Of a stretch of DNA of 64,000 nucleotides, positions 1 to 8,348 are shown piece after piece; the stretch's first letter is position 1, and every line of letters begins with the position of its first letter. The notes below the pieces were generated by a model. That model made no database searches, was not told the origin of the DNA, and was given only the letters and a program-made list of their open reading frames with translations. Location of the stretch: assembly GCF_900104955.1 (NCBI RefSeq), contig NZ_FNSI01000001.1:4126001-4190000 (forward strand), read 5' to 3'. The position numbers and the translations under genes were made by a program. The DNA is from Beijerinckia sp. 28-YEA-48. GTDB taxonomy: Bacteria; Pseudomonadota; Alphaproteobacteria; Rhizobiales; Beijerinckiaceae.

Positions 1-337
1 CCCCGGCGCCGACGCCGACCGCACCGCCAGCGCCGACGGCGCCGTAGACACCCGCGACATCGGAGGCGCGGCGGATATTGGTCACCCGGCCCCGCAAGTT
101 GGCCTGCGACGCGCCAAAGACCAAGCCGGCGCTGAGACCGCCGATCGATAGGGGATAGTTACGACCGCGGAAGCGCAATACGCCGTCCCCGCCAGAGGCC
201 CCAACGAAGAAGCCGCCCTTGACGATATTGATGCGGACAGCGCCGCTATCGGCCAAGGCGGCCGAAGACCCGGCAACAGAAGCGACGGCAACGGAAGCAC
301 TGAAAGCAACCGCACCAAGGAAAGAGGAAATCCGCAT
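1..337 (-). CDS. Small exported protein of unknown function (partial, runs off left edge)
   Basis: An open frame starts at the ATG at 337 and is uninterrupted to the window edge (112 codons, no stop). The first 30 or so residues form a clear Sec-type signal peptide (Arg near the start, Ala/Val-rich core, cleavage likely after an Ala-rich AALA). The visible mature part is glycine-rich, with KGGFFVGASGGDGVLRFRG, NYPLSIGGLSAGLVFGAS and the motif GVYGAVGAGGAVGVGAG. I recognise this as resembling a family of uncharacterised exported proteobacterial proteins, but know no function. An overlapping minus-strand frame at 82-375 looks like its shadow. The region upstream of the start carries the 18-bp palindrome at 428-445. 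Confidence 0.65.
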   Translation of the reverse strand, partial: MRISSFLGAVAFSASVAVASVAGSSAALADSGAVRINIVKGGFFVGASGGDGVLRFRGRNYPLSIGGLSAGLVFGASQANLRGRVTNIRRASDVAGVYGAVGAGGAVGVGAG

Positions 338-427
338 GTTCTGCTCCGTTCAAAAGTAACCGACACGCCCCACATATTCCCGGCTCATGGCGCGGGAAAT
401 AGCGAGCGGACCTGGCTAGATAGCAAT

Positions 428-445
428 CTTTATCAGCTGATAAAG
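428..445. promoter_or_regulatory. 18-bp perfect palindrome, candidate operator
   Basis: CTTTATCAGCTGATAAAG is identical to its reverse complement over 18 bp. It sits in the roughly 300-bp gap (338-636) between the divergent small exported protein (start 337) and the PEP-mutase-family gene (start about 637), 91 bp from the former. A palindrome of this length is typical of the site of a dimeric MarR/GntR/TetR-type repressor, but no cognate regulator is adjacent. I see nothing else supportable in this gap. Confidence 0.55.
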
Positions 446-636
446 TTCCATCCGAGGCCGGCTAGGCAGATGGGCACGCTCCAAATCGATCGGCAAGGGC
501 TAAAAGTCACGACGGGCCGAAACACCTCGACATTGCACTTTCACCGCTTCATTTTTCGTTTGCCGGAGCGCCATGCTACAGCGGCATTGATTTGGCCAAC
601 GCGCCGGCCCGAAGCATGAAGACACAGGGAATGGAT

Positions 637-1521
637 ATGCAGACGACGCCAAGAGCACCGGGAGCTGGACTGCCGGAACAATTGCAAGGCAAAGACATCA
701 TTGTCGCGCCGGGCGTCTATGATGCCTTCACGGCCTTCGTCGCCGAACGCGCCGGCTTCTCCTGTCTCTATCTCTCCGGTGCGGCCGTCGCCTATACGCG
801 GCTGGGGCGGCCGGACATCGGCCTCGTCACGGCAACCGAAATGGCCGAAACCCTGTCGCTGATCACGGCGCGCGTTGCCTGCCCGATCATCGTTGACGGC
901 GACACCGGCTATGGCAATGCGCTCAACACGCAACGCACCGTGCGCCTGTTCGAACGCGCCGGCGCGGCGGCGATCCAGATCGAAGACCAGACCTTTCCGA
1001 AACGCTGCGGCCATCTGCGCAACAAGAGCGTCATCGCCGCCGGCGAAATGGTCGGCAAGATCAAGGCTGCCGTCGATGCCCGCGCGTCCGAGCGCATGCT
1101 GGTGATCGCGCGCACCGATGCGGCGGCGGTGGAAGGGCTGGAGCCAGCCTTGGAGCGCGCCGCGCTTTATGCGCAGGCCGGCGCCGACATTCTGTTTATC
1201 GAAGCGCCGCCGTCGCGCGACGATCTCGCCACCATCTGCACGCGGTTCGGCGGCCAGCGGCCGCTGTTGGCCAATATGGTGGAGGGCGGCCGCACACCGT
1301 CGCTGACCGCCACCGAACTCGCCGCCATCGGCTTCAAGCTGGTGATCTTCCCTGGCGGCATCGTGCGCGCCTTCGGCAGATTGACGCAGGATTATTATGG
1401 CAATCTGCGCCAGCAGGGCAGCAACGCGGCGCTGAAGGATAGTATGCTCGATTTCGATGAGCTCAACGACCTGCTCGGCACCGAAGCCCTGTTGGCCGAC
1501 GCGGTGCAATACGAAGGCTGA
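637..1521 (+). CDS. Isocitrate lyase/phosphoenolpyruvate mutase family protein
   Basis: 294 residues from the chosen start. Visible family signatures are APGVYDAF near the N-terminus, DGDTGYGN (Mg2+-binding loop) and FPKRCGH, the K-[KR]-C-G-H active-site loop of C-C/P-C lyases such as methylisocitrate lyase, oxaloacetate decarboxylase and carboxyphosphonoenolpyruvate mutase. The catalytic Cys is retained, favouring a lyase acting on a 2-hydroxy- or 2-oxo-dicarboxylate; the exact substrate cannot be read from sequence. The frame is open from a TTG at 592 with ATGs at 616, 631 and 637; 637 is preferred because AGGGA ends 6 nt before it. Monocistronic, convergent with the ABC operon and separated from it by a hairpin at 1535-1559. 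Confidence 0.85.
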   Translation: MQTTPRAPGAGLPEQLQGKDIIVAPGVYDAFTAFVAERAGFSCLYLSGAAVAYTRLGRPDIGLVTATEMAETLSLITARVACPIIVDGDTGYGNALNTQRTVRLFERAGAAAIQIEDQTFPKRCGHLRNKSVIAAGEMVGKIKAAVDARASERMLVIARTDAAAVEGLEPALERAALYAQAGADILFIEAPPSRDDLATICTRFGGQRPLLANMVEGGRTPSLTATELAAIGFKLVIFPGGIVRAFGRLTQDYYGNLRQQGSNAALKDSMLDFDELNDLLGTEALLADAVQYEG

Positions 1522-1534
1522 AGGCCAGTTAAAT

Positions 1535-1559
1535 GACCGCTGCGCAAAGCGCAGCGGTC
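1535..1559. terminator. Bidirectional hairpin terminator
   Basis: GACCGCTGCGC and GCGCAGCGGTC form a perfect 11-bp stem around an AAA loop, placed between two convergent stop codons (1521 and 1570). There is no strong T-run on either side, so it may terminate inefficiently or protect 3' ends. Confidence 0.7.
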
Positions 1560-1569
1560 CTATCCTCGA

Positions 1570-2577
1570 CTACTTCGCGTCGAGGAATTTATTGGTGTAG
1601 AGCGTCTCGGCTTCGCCGGGATTGCCGATCTTGTTCTCGCGCAGCGCGCTGACGCCAGCCTGCCAGAGCTTGGGAACATTGCGCATCAGGTTCTCGCGCC
1701 CTTCCGAAAGCCAGAGCTGGTCGATCGTCGCCTTTTCCTGAGCCACGACGCTGTCGAGATCGCGCATACCAGGGATTTCGAAATCCTTGGCGGCGCGCTC
1801 GAAGATCGGCTTCAGCGGCTTGTCGACCATTTCCACGGCCGAGGCGTGCAGCGCCCGCACCGCGCGGGTCAGGATCGCGCCCTTCTTTTCCGCCGTCTGC
1901 TGGGTGACCACATAGGTCTGGCCCGGCATCGGCGCGTAGCGGTCGATCGACCAAGCGAGAATCTCTTCCTTCATGTTCTGCAGCGCGATAACGACGAGCA
2001 GCGAACCAAAGAAGCAATCGACACGGCCCTGTTTGACGAATTGCATGGCGCCAGGGCTGTTGCCGGTGGCTTCACGCTTGACGTCATCAGGCTTGAGACC
2101 CGCTTTAGCCAGAACCAGATCGAGCAAGATGTCGCTGGTGCCACCACGTGTCACCAGGCCGACGGTCTTGCCCTTCAAGTCTTCGGCCTTTTCGATCGGC
2201 TTCGACTTCGGGCTGATCATGTGGAATGTGCCGCCTTGGTAGATGGTGGCGATCGACACCAGCGGCACATTGGTCTGGCCCTTAGCCAGCATGACATCGA
2301 GGCTGGCGGCGCGCAGGATATCGACCTGGCCGGCAACAAGTTGCTGCATGGCCTGCGCACCACCTTGGCCGCCAATGATCTTGGCGTCGAGATTTTGCGC
2401 AGCAAAATGGCCGCCCGAGACCGCATTCATCATTTCGATGAAGTCGGGAATGAAGCCGAAGGGGGTCATCAGGGAGACCTGATCGCGCGTCTGCCCGCGA
2501 ACGATCGCCGGGAAGCCTAACGACGCGGCGGTGGTGGCCGCCGCGGATGTTTTGATAAACCTACGCCTGTCTAACAT
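1570..2577 (-). CDS. ABC transporter substrate-binding protein, NitT/TauT (NMT1/SsuA-like) type
   Basis: 335 residues with a Tat-type leader (RRRFIK followed by an Ala-rich hydrophobic stretch and a cleavage region near IVRGQ), so a periplasmic receptor. The body has the type-2 periplasmic-binding architecture of nitrate/sulfonate/taurine receptors, including DLKGKTVGLVTRGG and a long C-terminal helical region. It is last in a minus-strand run of five genes (hydrolase, dioxygenase, ATPase, permease, receptor) with overlapping or tightly spaced ends, so it should be co-transcribed with its own permease and ATPase. Inferred substrate: an aromatic or dicarboxylic acid feeding the linked gentisate-type enzymes; this cannot be decided from sequence. 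Confidence 0.85.
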   Translation of the reverse strand: MLDRRRFIKTSAAATTAASLGFPAIVRGQTRDQVSLMTPFGFIPDFIEMMNAVSGGHFAAQNLDAKIIGGQGGAQAMQQLVAGQVDILRAASLDVMLAKGQTNVPLVSIATIYQGGTFHMISPKSKPIEKAEDLKGKTVGLVTRGGTSDILLDLVLAKAGLKPDDVKREATGNSPGAMQFVKQGRVDCFFGSLLVVIALQNMKEEILAWSIDRYAPMPGQTYVVTQQTAEKKGAILTRAVRALHASAVEMVDKPLKPIFERAAKDFEIPGMRDLDSVVAQEKATIDQLWLSEGRENLMRNVPKLWQAGVSALRENKIGNPGEAETLYTNKFLDAK

Positions 2578-2615
2578 CTCATACTCCCCCTTCGCTTATA
2601 GACGGCTTATGCCGC

Positions 2616-3452
2616 TTATTTGAGATTGACCGACTGGTGCCACGGAATGAGGAAGCGCCTCAGCGCACCTGTGGCGAAATAGAAGAAGAAGCCCAGCAGG
2701 GTCATCTGAATGATGACGGCAAACAGGCCATCGGTCTCGTAGCCATTCATCTTCGAGACCAGCATGAAGCCGAGGCCGGCATTGCCGCCAAGATATTCGC
2801 CGACGATGGCGCCGATGATGGCCAGCACGATGCCGACTTCCATGCCGGTGATGATGTAGGGCAGTGATGACGGCAGTTCGAGCCGGCGGAAGATCTGCCA
2901 ATTGCTCGCATTGAGACTGGTCATCACATCCTTATGGCCGGCGTCGACCGACTTCACGCCCAACACCGTATTGGTGAGAATGGGGAAGAAGGCGAGAACG
3001 GCGGCGACGATCACCTTCGGCGTGCTGCCGAACCCGAACCAGACGATGAAAAGAGGTAGCAACGCCACTTTCGGAATAACCTGGGTGGCGACGATGAAGG
3101 GATTGAGCGTCAATTCGAGCCAGCGGGAGCGACCCAGCAACACGCCAAGCCCAACGCCGATGACCAGTGCCCAGAGGAAGCCGACCACTGTCACATAAAC
3201 GGTCTGCAGCGTGTGGCTCCAGGCGCGCGGCGACATCAGCATGTCGATCCAGGCATCCCAGACCTTCGCCGGTGCCGGCAGAATGAACGGCGACAGATTG
3301 GTGGCGGCGACATAGAAGTGCCAGATACCGATCAGCAAGATCAGCAGCAGCGGCGTGGTGATCCACGGCAAGACGCTCTCGCGCAGGGGCTTGCGACGCG
3401 CGGCGGCCGGGGGCTTCGAGACGATGTCGTTATGGCTCACGGCGCTCATCAC
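2616..3452 (-). CDS. ABC transporter permease, NitT/TauT (SsuC/TauC) family
   Basis: 278 residues, about six membrane segments starting near residue 30 (LLLILLIGIWHFYVA). The BPD_transp_1 EAA-like loop is visible around the stretch MTSLNASNWQIFRRLELPSS, the contact for the ATPase. The length fits the SsuC/TauC family. Its start overlaps the end of the ATPase gene by 4 bp (ATGA-type), indicating translational coupling; the receptor follows about 38 bp downstream. Confidence 0.9.
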   Translation of the reverse strand: MMSAVSHNDIVSKPPAAARRKPLRESVLPWITTPLLLILLIGIWHFYVAATNLSPFILPAPAKVWDAWIDMLMSPRAWSHTLQTVYVTVVGFLWALVIGVGLGVLLGRSRWLELTLNPFIVATQVIPKVALLPLFIVWFGFGSTPKVIVAAVLAFFPILTNTVLGVKSVDAGHKDVMTSLNASNWQIFRRLELPSSLPYIITGMEVGIVLAIIGAIVGEYLGGNAGLGFMLVSKMNGYETDGLFAVIIQMTLLGFFFYFATGALRRFLIPWHQSVNLK

Positions 3453-4234
3453 GAAATCTCCGCCAGACGATGGCGCAACATTTTAGCAATCTCCTGGAAA
3501 TCCTTGCTCGCCTGCACGTCGAGCGAGCGGGGGCGCGGCATCGGCACATCGATAATCGTATCGATGCGACCGGGACGCGGCGACAGCAGCACGATCCGGT
3601 CGGCAAGGAAGACGGCTTCCGAAATCGAATGGGTGACCAGCACGATGGTCTTGCGCGTCTCCAGCCAGATCCGCTGCAATTCGAGGTTCATGGTGTCGCG
3701 CGTCATGGCGTCGAGCGCGCCGAACGGCTCGTCCATGAGCAGGATTTTCGGATTGTAGGAGAGCGCTCTTGCAATGGCGGCGCGCTGGCGCATGCCACCA
3801 GACAGTTCGCGCGGCCAGCGCTTTTCAAAGCCGGAGATGCCGACGAGCTTGGTCAGCTCTTGCGCCTTGGCGCGACGCTCAGCGGCACCGGCGCCCTTCA
3901 GCTCGAGCGGCAAAGCGATATTGTCTTCAATCGACAGCCACGGAAACAAATTGGCGTCCTGGAAGACCATGCCGAGTTCGGACAAGGCCTGGCCCTGGCG
4001 CGCGCCATGGCTCCACAATTCCTTCTCTTCGACCTTCAGCATTCCGCGCGTCGGCTCAAGCAGACCGCCGATCATGCGCAGAAGAGTCGTTTTGCCGCAG
4101 CCGGATGGCCCCAGCAACACGACGAACTCGCCTTCGGCGACCGCTAGATCGGTCGGCGCCAACGCATGCACGGCTTCCGCACCCGTGCCGAACCATTTCT
4201 CGATACGTGATAACGATATGGCAGACGACATCAA
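3449..4234 (-). CDS. ABC transporter ATP-binding protein, NitT/TauT family
   Basis: 261 residues with all nucleotide-binding motifs: Walker A GPSGCGKTT, Q-loop in MVFQDANLFPW, signature LSGGMRQR, Walker B ILLMDEPFGALD and the switch His in VTHSISEA. It energises the permease at 2616-3452. Its start overlaps the 3' end of the gentisate-dioxygenase-like gene by 4 bp, tying transport to ring cleavage in one operon. Confidence 0.92.
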   Translation of the reverse strand: MMSSAISLSRIEKWFGTGAEAVHALAPTDLAVAEGEFVVLLGPSGCGKTTLLRMIGGLLEPTRGMLKVEEKELWSHGARQGQALSELGMVFQDANLFPWLSIEDNIALPLELKGAGAAERRAKAQELTKLVGISGFEKRWPRELSGGMRQRAAIARALSYNPKILLMDEPFGALDAMTRDTMNLELQRIWLETRKTIVLVTHSISEAVFLADRIVLLSPRPGRIDTIIDVPMPRPRSLDVQASKDFQEIAKMLRHRLAEIS

Positions 4235-5292
4235 CTTTCCCGCACCTCTCGCCAGAGTCCCATGGTCTGCTGTAAAGGCTTGTCGCTGAAGCTGAAAAGA
4301 ACAGCCTCGTGACTTGCCTCGTGGCGAAACCGGAGCCAGCCTGGAATAACGAAGTGGTCATGACGTGACCACGTAAAAGTGGTCTCTGCACCATTGATGC
4401 CAACAACTGTCGTGCGCCCCTCGCCCTCGGCGACGCTGAACACGAGAGCCTCGGTGCTGCGATAGAAGGCACCTGCAAAGCCTTTCGGCAAAAGCTGCAA
4501 ATAGGCGGCCATGGTCGGCATGATCGGGCCGCCGGTCTGCGGATGCGCGTAGGCGAGCCGGTAGCCATGCACCACGTCAGTGGGTGACCCCTTGGCCAGT
4601 TGCGCCAACGCACCGCGCGCCTGCACATAGGGATAGTGGATGCGCGGCGAGGCGACCCGCACAGGTTCCGCCTCGGCCGGCAGCATGCCACTGCCGAAAC
4701 GGGCCATGGCAGACCCTTCAGGACTTGCCGGAACACCGCCCGGCGGCGATTTCATTTCCGCGAAAGTCGTGCCCATGAGCCGGACGATCGGCAGATCGAG
4801 GCCGTCGAGCCAGGCTACGGCGCCGTTGCCGGGATTGCCATGGCCGTGCCAGGCGAAGGCTGGCGTCAGGATCAGGTCGCCCGCCGCCATGGCGAAACGC
4901 TCGCCCCCGACCTCGGTATAAGCGCCCGTCCCTTCAAGAATAAACCGCAGGGCCGACTGGGCATGACGATGCGGTGCCGCCGTTTCACCGGGCAATAGAT
5001 ATTGAATGCCGGCATGCAGGGTGGCGGTGATGCGGGACTCACCGGGATAAGACGGGTTTTCGAACAGTAGCACGCGGCGTTCGGCAAGCTCGGCGGAAAT
5101 CTGCTGAGCGGCCCGTTCAAGATCGGGATTGAAATCGGTGGCGCGCCAGTGATGCGCCACGGCGGCAGGCGTCGGTTCGCTCGGCAGCATGCCGCGCATC
5201 ACCTGCCACAGCGGAATGAGGTGGCGGGCGCGCAGCCCGTCCTCCCACTCTGTCGAACTCGCCATTGAGCTTGCCGCCGCTCCGCTTTCCAT
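4231..5292 (-). CDS. Gentisate 1,2-dioxygenase-like bicupin
   Basis: 353 residues, the usual length of gentisate/1-hydroxy-2-naphthoate dioxygenases. The N-terminal cupin carries PHRHAQSALRFILEG (His108, His110) and a later His pair AWHGHGNPG (about 149-151), matching the Fe(II)-binding pattern of the family; a second, weaker cupin follows. Family reaction: O2-dependent cleavage of gentisate to maleylpyruvate. The immediately upstream fumarylacetoacetase-family gene shares one base with it (TGATG), supporting a gentisate-type pathway. No separate maleylpyruvate isomerase is in the operon, so maleylpyruvate may be hydrolysed directly, or the GST-like gene at 10708 may contribute (speculative). 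Salicylate or 1-hydroxy-2-naphthoate as substrate is possible. Confidence 0.85.
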   Translation of the reverse strand: MESGAAASSMASSTEWEDGLRARHLIPLWQVMRGMLPSEPTPAAVAHHWRATDFNPDLERAAQQISAELAERRVLLFENPSYPGESRITATLHAGIQYLLPGETAAPHRHAQSALRFILEGTGAYTEVGGERFAMAAGDLILTPAFAWHGHGNPGNGAVAWLDGLDLPIVRLMGTTFAEMKSPPGGVPASPEGSAMARFGSGMLPAEAEPVRVASPRIHYPYVQARGALAQLAKGSPTDVVHGYRLAYAHPQTGGPIMPTMAAYLQLLPKGFAGAFYRSTEALVFSVAEGEGRTTVVGINGAETTFTWSRHDHFVIPGWLRFRHEASHEAVLFSFSDKPLQQTMGLWREVRES

Positions 5293-6149
5293 CAGCCGCG
5301 AACCTGCACGTGCATGGTGCCGATCTCCGGCACCGTCAGCGCGATCGTATCGCCTGGCACGACCGGCGCAACGCCTTCCGGCGTTCCCGTCATGATCAAG
5401 TCACCGGGCTGCAAGGTGTAAAAGCGCGAGGCATAGGCAATCAGCTTCTGCGTGTTGAAAATCATGTAGCTAGTTGAAGATTCCTGACGCCGCTCGCCGT
5501 TGACGTCGAGCCACAGGTCGACAGCGTTGGGGTCGGCGATCTCGTCAGCGGTGACCATCCACGGCCCCATCACCGCATAACTATCGACCGACTTGCGCAG
5601 GCTGCGATCCTCGGCGCCACGCAGCGTCATGTCGAGGCCCAGCGTATAGCCAAACACATGGTCGAGCGCCTTTTCGTAAGGGATGTCCTTACCGCCCTTG
5701 CCGATAATGGCGACCAGTTCACCCTCGTGGTCGGTGCGGCGATCGGCGAAATGCACCTCAATGCCAGCGCTGGGACCGACGACCGATGTTCCAGCCTTCA
5801 GGAACAGACCCAGATCGTCGATCGTCTTGCCGACGACGCCCTGATTGATCGCCTTGTCGGCGGCAACCTCGGCAACATGCTTCATGTAATTGGCCGGCGC
5901 GCCGATGATCTTACCCGGCATGCCGACCGGGCTGAGCAGACGCACATCGGCGAGCGCCTTGCGCGGCGCCTTGGCGGCGGCCTCGCGAATCCTGGGCAGC
6001 AGGCCCGGCAGAGCCGCGATCAAAGGATCGCCTGCGGTTGCGGGGTAAACCAGCGGCGGCAAGCTGCCAAGGACCAGCTCGGTCACATCGGCAATCCACT
6101 CACCTTCAATGACACCAAACCGGTTCGGCTCAAATCGACAAAGGCGCAT
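5292..6149 (-). CDS. Fumarylacetoacetate hydrolase family protein (probable fumarylpyruvate/maleylpyruvate hydrolase)
   Basis: 285 residues. The FAH-fold catalytic domain is seen in the C-terminal two-thirds: FLKAGTSVVGP, the metal-binding DHEGELVAIIGKGG, FGYTLGLDMTLRG and LIMTGTPEGVAPV. It would hydrolyse the gentisate ring-cleavage product to pyruvate plus fumarate or maleate. Two ATGs are possible (6155 and 6149); 6149 is chosen because GGGAG lies about 7 nt upstream, while it abuts the first ATG. First gene of the five-gene minus operon; its promoter region is shared with the divergent luciferase-like gene and contains the 6235-6261 inverted repeat. Confidence 0.87.
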   Translation of the reverse strand: MRLCRFEPNRFGVIEGEWIADVTELVLGSLPPLVYPATAGDPLIAALPGLLPRIREAAAKAPRKALADVRLLSPVGMPGKIIGAPANYMKHVAEVAADKAINQGVVGKTIDDLGLFLKAGTSVVGPSAGIEVHFADRRTDHEGELVAIIGKGGKDIPYEKALDHVFGYTLGLDMTLRGAEDRSLRKSVDSYAVMGPWMVTADEIADPNAVDLWLDVNGERRQESSTSYMIFNTQKLIAYASRFYTLQPGDLIMTGTPEGVAPVVPGDTIALTVPEIGTMHVQVRG

Positions 6150-6234
6150 ACACACATCTCCCAGCCTGTGAGGGCCAGCCTTTAAGGCACGGACGATGCT
6201 AGACCAGAGTGGAAATCTTGCGCAACAAAAATTA

Positions 6235-6261
6235 TGCGTATACTAATCGTGAGTATACGCA
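6235..6261. promoter_or_regulatory. Inverted repeat (9-bp arms), candidate operator of two divergent operons
   Basis: TGCGTATAC and GTATACGCA are perfect inverted 9-bp arms separated by 9 bp, 16-22 bp upstream of the luciferase-like start codon and about 85 bp from the divergent hydrolase start. Position and symmetry fit a repressor site; the MarR gene encoded second in the plus operon is the obvious candidate ligand, but this is inference. Confidence 0.65.
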
Positions 6262-6282
6262 CTTATTTGGCGGAGGATGACG

Positions 6283-7344
6283 ATGGAATACGGCGTTCAG
6301 TTTTTTCCGGACGTGAAGCCTGAGGAAAAGTCAGCAGCCCGCTATTTCGAAGAGTGCCTGAGCATTGCCGAACAGGCCGAGCATCTGGGCTTCACCCACG
6401 GCCGCATGGTTGAGCATTATTTCCACTACTACGGTGGCTACAGCCCCAATCCGCTGCTTTTCCTAGCATCGCTTGCTCAAAGAACGCGCAAGATGCGTTT
6501 GATCACCGGCGCGCTTCTGCCCGTGTTCAGCAATCCGCTGAAAATGGCCGGCGAGATCGCCATGACCGACGCGCTGTCGAACGGTCGTGTCGATATCGGC
6601 TTCGCCCGCGCCTTCCTGCCGCATGAATTCCGCCGCTTTGGCATTTCACCCAATGAATCCGTGCGCCGTTTCCGCGAAGGCATCCGCCAGATCGATCTGC
6701 TGCTGCGCCAGGACGTGGTCAACGACAAGGGCGAGTTTCTCACCATCGAGAACACCACCTCGCTGCCGCGCCCGACCCAGACGCCACGGCCGAAATTCTA
6801 TGTCGCGGCACTGAACACGCCCGACAGTTTCGAATATGCTGGCCGTAACGGCTATTCGATCATGGCCATTCCGATCGCCGGCGGCCGCATGCGGGAATTG
6901 ACCAAGATTTACCGGGATGCCTGGCGCGCCGCTGGCCATCCCGGCGACGGCGAGGTCATGCTGGCCTTCCATATGTATTGTGAACCCGATGGCGATCAGG
7001 CCCGCGCCACGGCCAAGCCGTTCATCGAAGGTTATTTCCATTCTCTTGTCGACGCGGCTTCCGACTGGCTTTCCGGCACCAGTTCTGATGATTATCCTGG
7101 TTACGCCAGCATCATGAACAAGCTGAAGGCGACTAATATGGAGAATCAGATCGAGGGGAAATCCGCTTGGATCGGCTCGCCGCAAGAATTGCGCGAGACG
7201 GTGGCCGGCCTGTTTGACGAGTTCGGGCCCTTCGAACACGCTTCGCTACAGATCGGCTTCAACATGCTGCCCTACGACAAGGCAGTCGCCTCGATGAAAC
7301 TATTCGCCAAGGAAGTCATGCCGTTCAGACCCAAACATGGCTAA
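6283..7344 (+). CDS. LLM-class (luciferase-like) flavin-dependent oxidoreductase
   Basis: 353 residues with the bacterial-luciferase-like TIM-barrel pattern: EHLGFTHGRMVEHYF (conserved His-rich second strand), RLITGALLPVFSNPLKMAGE, LSNGRVDIGFARAF and SLPRPTQTPRPKFYVA. Such proteins are FMNH2- or F420-dependent monooxygenases; the substrate is unknown. ATG at 6283 is chosen over 6277 because GGAGG (6272-6276) then has a 6-nt spacer. First gene of a tight plus-strand operon (gap to MarR 18 bp). Context with an enamidase-like hydrolase and an ornithine-cyclodeaminase homologue suggests oxidation of a nitrogen heterocycle or enamide, but that is inference. Confidence 0.85.
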   Translation: MEYGVQFFPDVKPEEKSAARYFEECLSIAEQAEHLGFTHGRMVEHYFHYYGGYSPNPLLFLASLAQRTRKMRLITGALLPVFSNPLKMAGEIAMTDALSNGRVDIGFARAFLPHEFRRFGISPNESVRRFREGIRQIDLLLRQDVVNDKGEFLTIENTTSLPRPTQTPRPKFYVAALNTPDSFEYAGRNGYSIMAIPIAGGRMRELTKIYRDAWRAAGHPGDGEVMLAFHMYCEPDGDQARATAKPFIEGYFHSLVDAASDWLSGTSSDDYPGYASIMNKLKATNMENQIEGKSAWIGSPQELRETVAGLFDEFGPFEHASLQIGFNMLPYDKAVASMKLFAKEVMPFRPKHG

Positions 7345-7362
7345 CCAGGATGGCTGATCAAA

Positions 7363-7932
7363 ATGGCCGATAAGGACGACACCTACGATTCCGTCGATGG
7401 CTTGCACGACCGTGCCGGCCATCTGGCGCGGCGCCTGCAGCAGACCGCGGTGGCGCATTTCACGCGCAGCAACGGTTCGTTTGGTGTCACCTCGGTCCAA
7501 TATGCGGTGCTGATCGCCGTGCGCGACCGGCCCGAACTTGATCAGGCAGCGCTGGCCGTCCAGATCGCGCTCGATAAATCGACCCTTGGCGTCGTCGTCG
7601 ACAAGCTCGAACAGCGCGGCATGCTGAAACGGGCCCGCGACAGTGTCGATAAGCGCCGCTACACGGTGCGCCTGACGCCGCGCGGTCGGAATCTACTCGA
7701 TTCCATGCGCCCCAGCGTCTGGCAGTCGGAATCAGATCTCTTGGCGCCGCTCACCGCCACCGAACAGAAAAAGCTCAAGGCGCTGATCAACAAGCTGCTG
7801 CAGGGCAACCGTGGCGTCAGCCGCACTGGCACCATCGACGAGCCGGCCGCTATGCCGCCGCGCCGAGGCCGAACCGCCGTCGGCAAAGACCGGCCGGAGG
7901 CGAGCTCCGCTCGAGGCACCGTCAACCGCTGA
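7363..7932 (+). CDS. MarR family transcriptional regulator
   Basis: 189 residues. The winged-helix core spans about residues 40-130: LDQAALAVQIALDKSTLGVVV is the helix-turn-helix and KRARDSVDKRRYTVRLTPRG the wing with the family DxR motif. A basic Pro/Arg-rich tail of about 40 residues follows, longer than usual. It lies 18 bp after the monooxygenase and 19-20 bp before the rhodanese gene, so it is part of the operon it may control. Candidate target: the palindromic site at 6235-6261. Confidence 0.88.
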   Translation: MADKDDTYDSVDGLHDRAGHLARRLQQTAVAHFTRSNGSFGVTSVQYAVLIAVRDRPELDQAALAVQIALDKSTLGVVVDKLEQRGMLKRARDSVDKRRYTVRLTPRGRNLLDSMRPSVWQSESDLLAPLTATEQKKLKALINKLLQGNRGVSRTGTIDEPAAMPPRRGRTAVGKDRPEASSARGTVNR

Positions 7933-7951
7933 AATAGTCCGGGAGAGCATG

Positions 7952-8347
7952 ATGTTGAAAAAGGGATACAAGCAGCTGCTTGCCGAGGCTAATGCGGTGG
8001 TTAAAACCGTGCCGGTCGAAGAGGCCAAGGCCCTGCGCGGCAAGGACGGTGTGCAATTCGTCGACATCCGCGACCCGCGCGAGCTGGAGCGCGACGGCAT
8101 GATCGAGGGCGCACTCAGCGCGCCGCGCGGCATGCTGGAATTCTGGGTCGACCCCGAAAGCCCCTATTACAAGCCGGCGCTCGGCGACGGACAGAAGACC
8201 CTGATCCTCTATTGCGCTAGCGCCTGGCGTTCGGCCTTGGCGGCGAAAACCTTGACCGATATGGGTATGACCAATGTCAGCCATCTCGAAGGTGGCTTCA
8301 CCGCCTGGAAAAATGCCGGCGGCGACGTGGTGAAAAAGGAAAAGTAA
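7952..8347 (+). CDS. Rhodanese-like domain protein
   Basis: 131 residues, a single rhodanese domain. VQFVDIRDPRELERDG and LILYCASAWRSALAAKTL (catalytic-loop Cys) followed by VSHLEGGFTAW are diagnostic. Family role: sulfur transfer from thiosulfate or persulfide carriers; here the acceptor is unknown. ATGs at 7949 and 7952 are both possible; GGGAG at 7941-7945 gives 6-nt spacing to 7952. It ends 1 bp before the enamidase-like gene, so the two are almost certainly co-transcribed. Its place in a catabolic operon hints at a sulfur- or cyanide-handling side reaction, unproven. Confidence 0.85.
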   Translation: MLKKGYKQLLAEANAVVKTVPVEEAKALRGKDGVQFVDIRDPRELERDGMIEGALSAPRGMLEFWVDPESPYYKPALGDGQKTLILYCASAWRSALAAKTLTDMGMTNVSHLEGGFTAWKNAGGDVVKKEK

Positions 8348-8348
8348 T

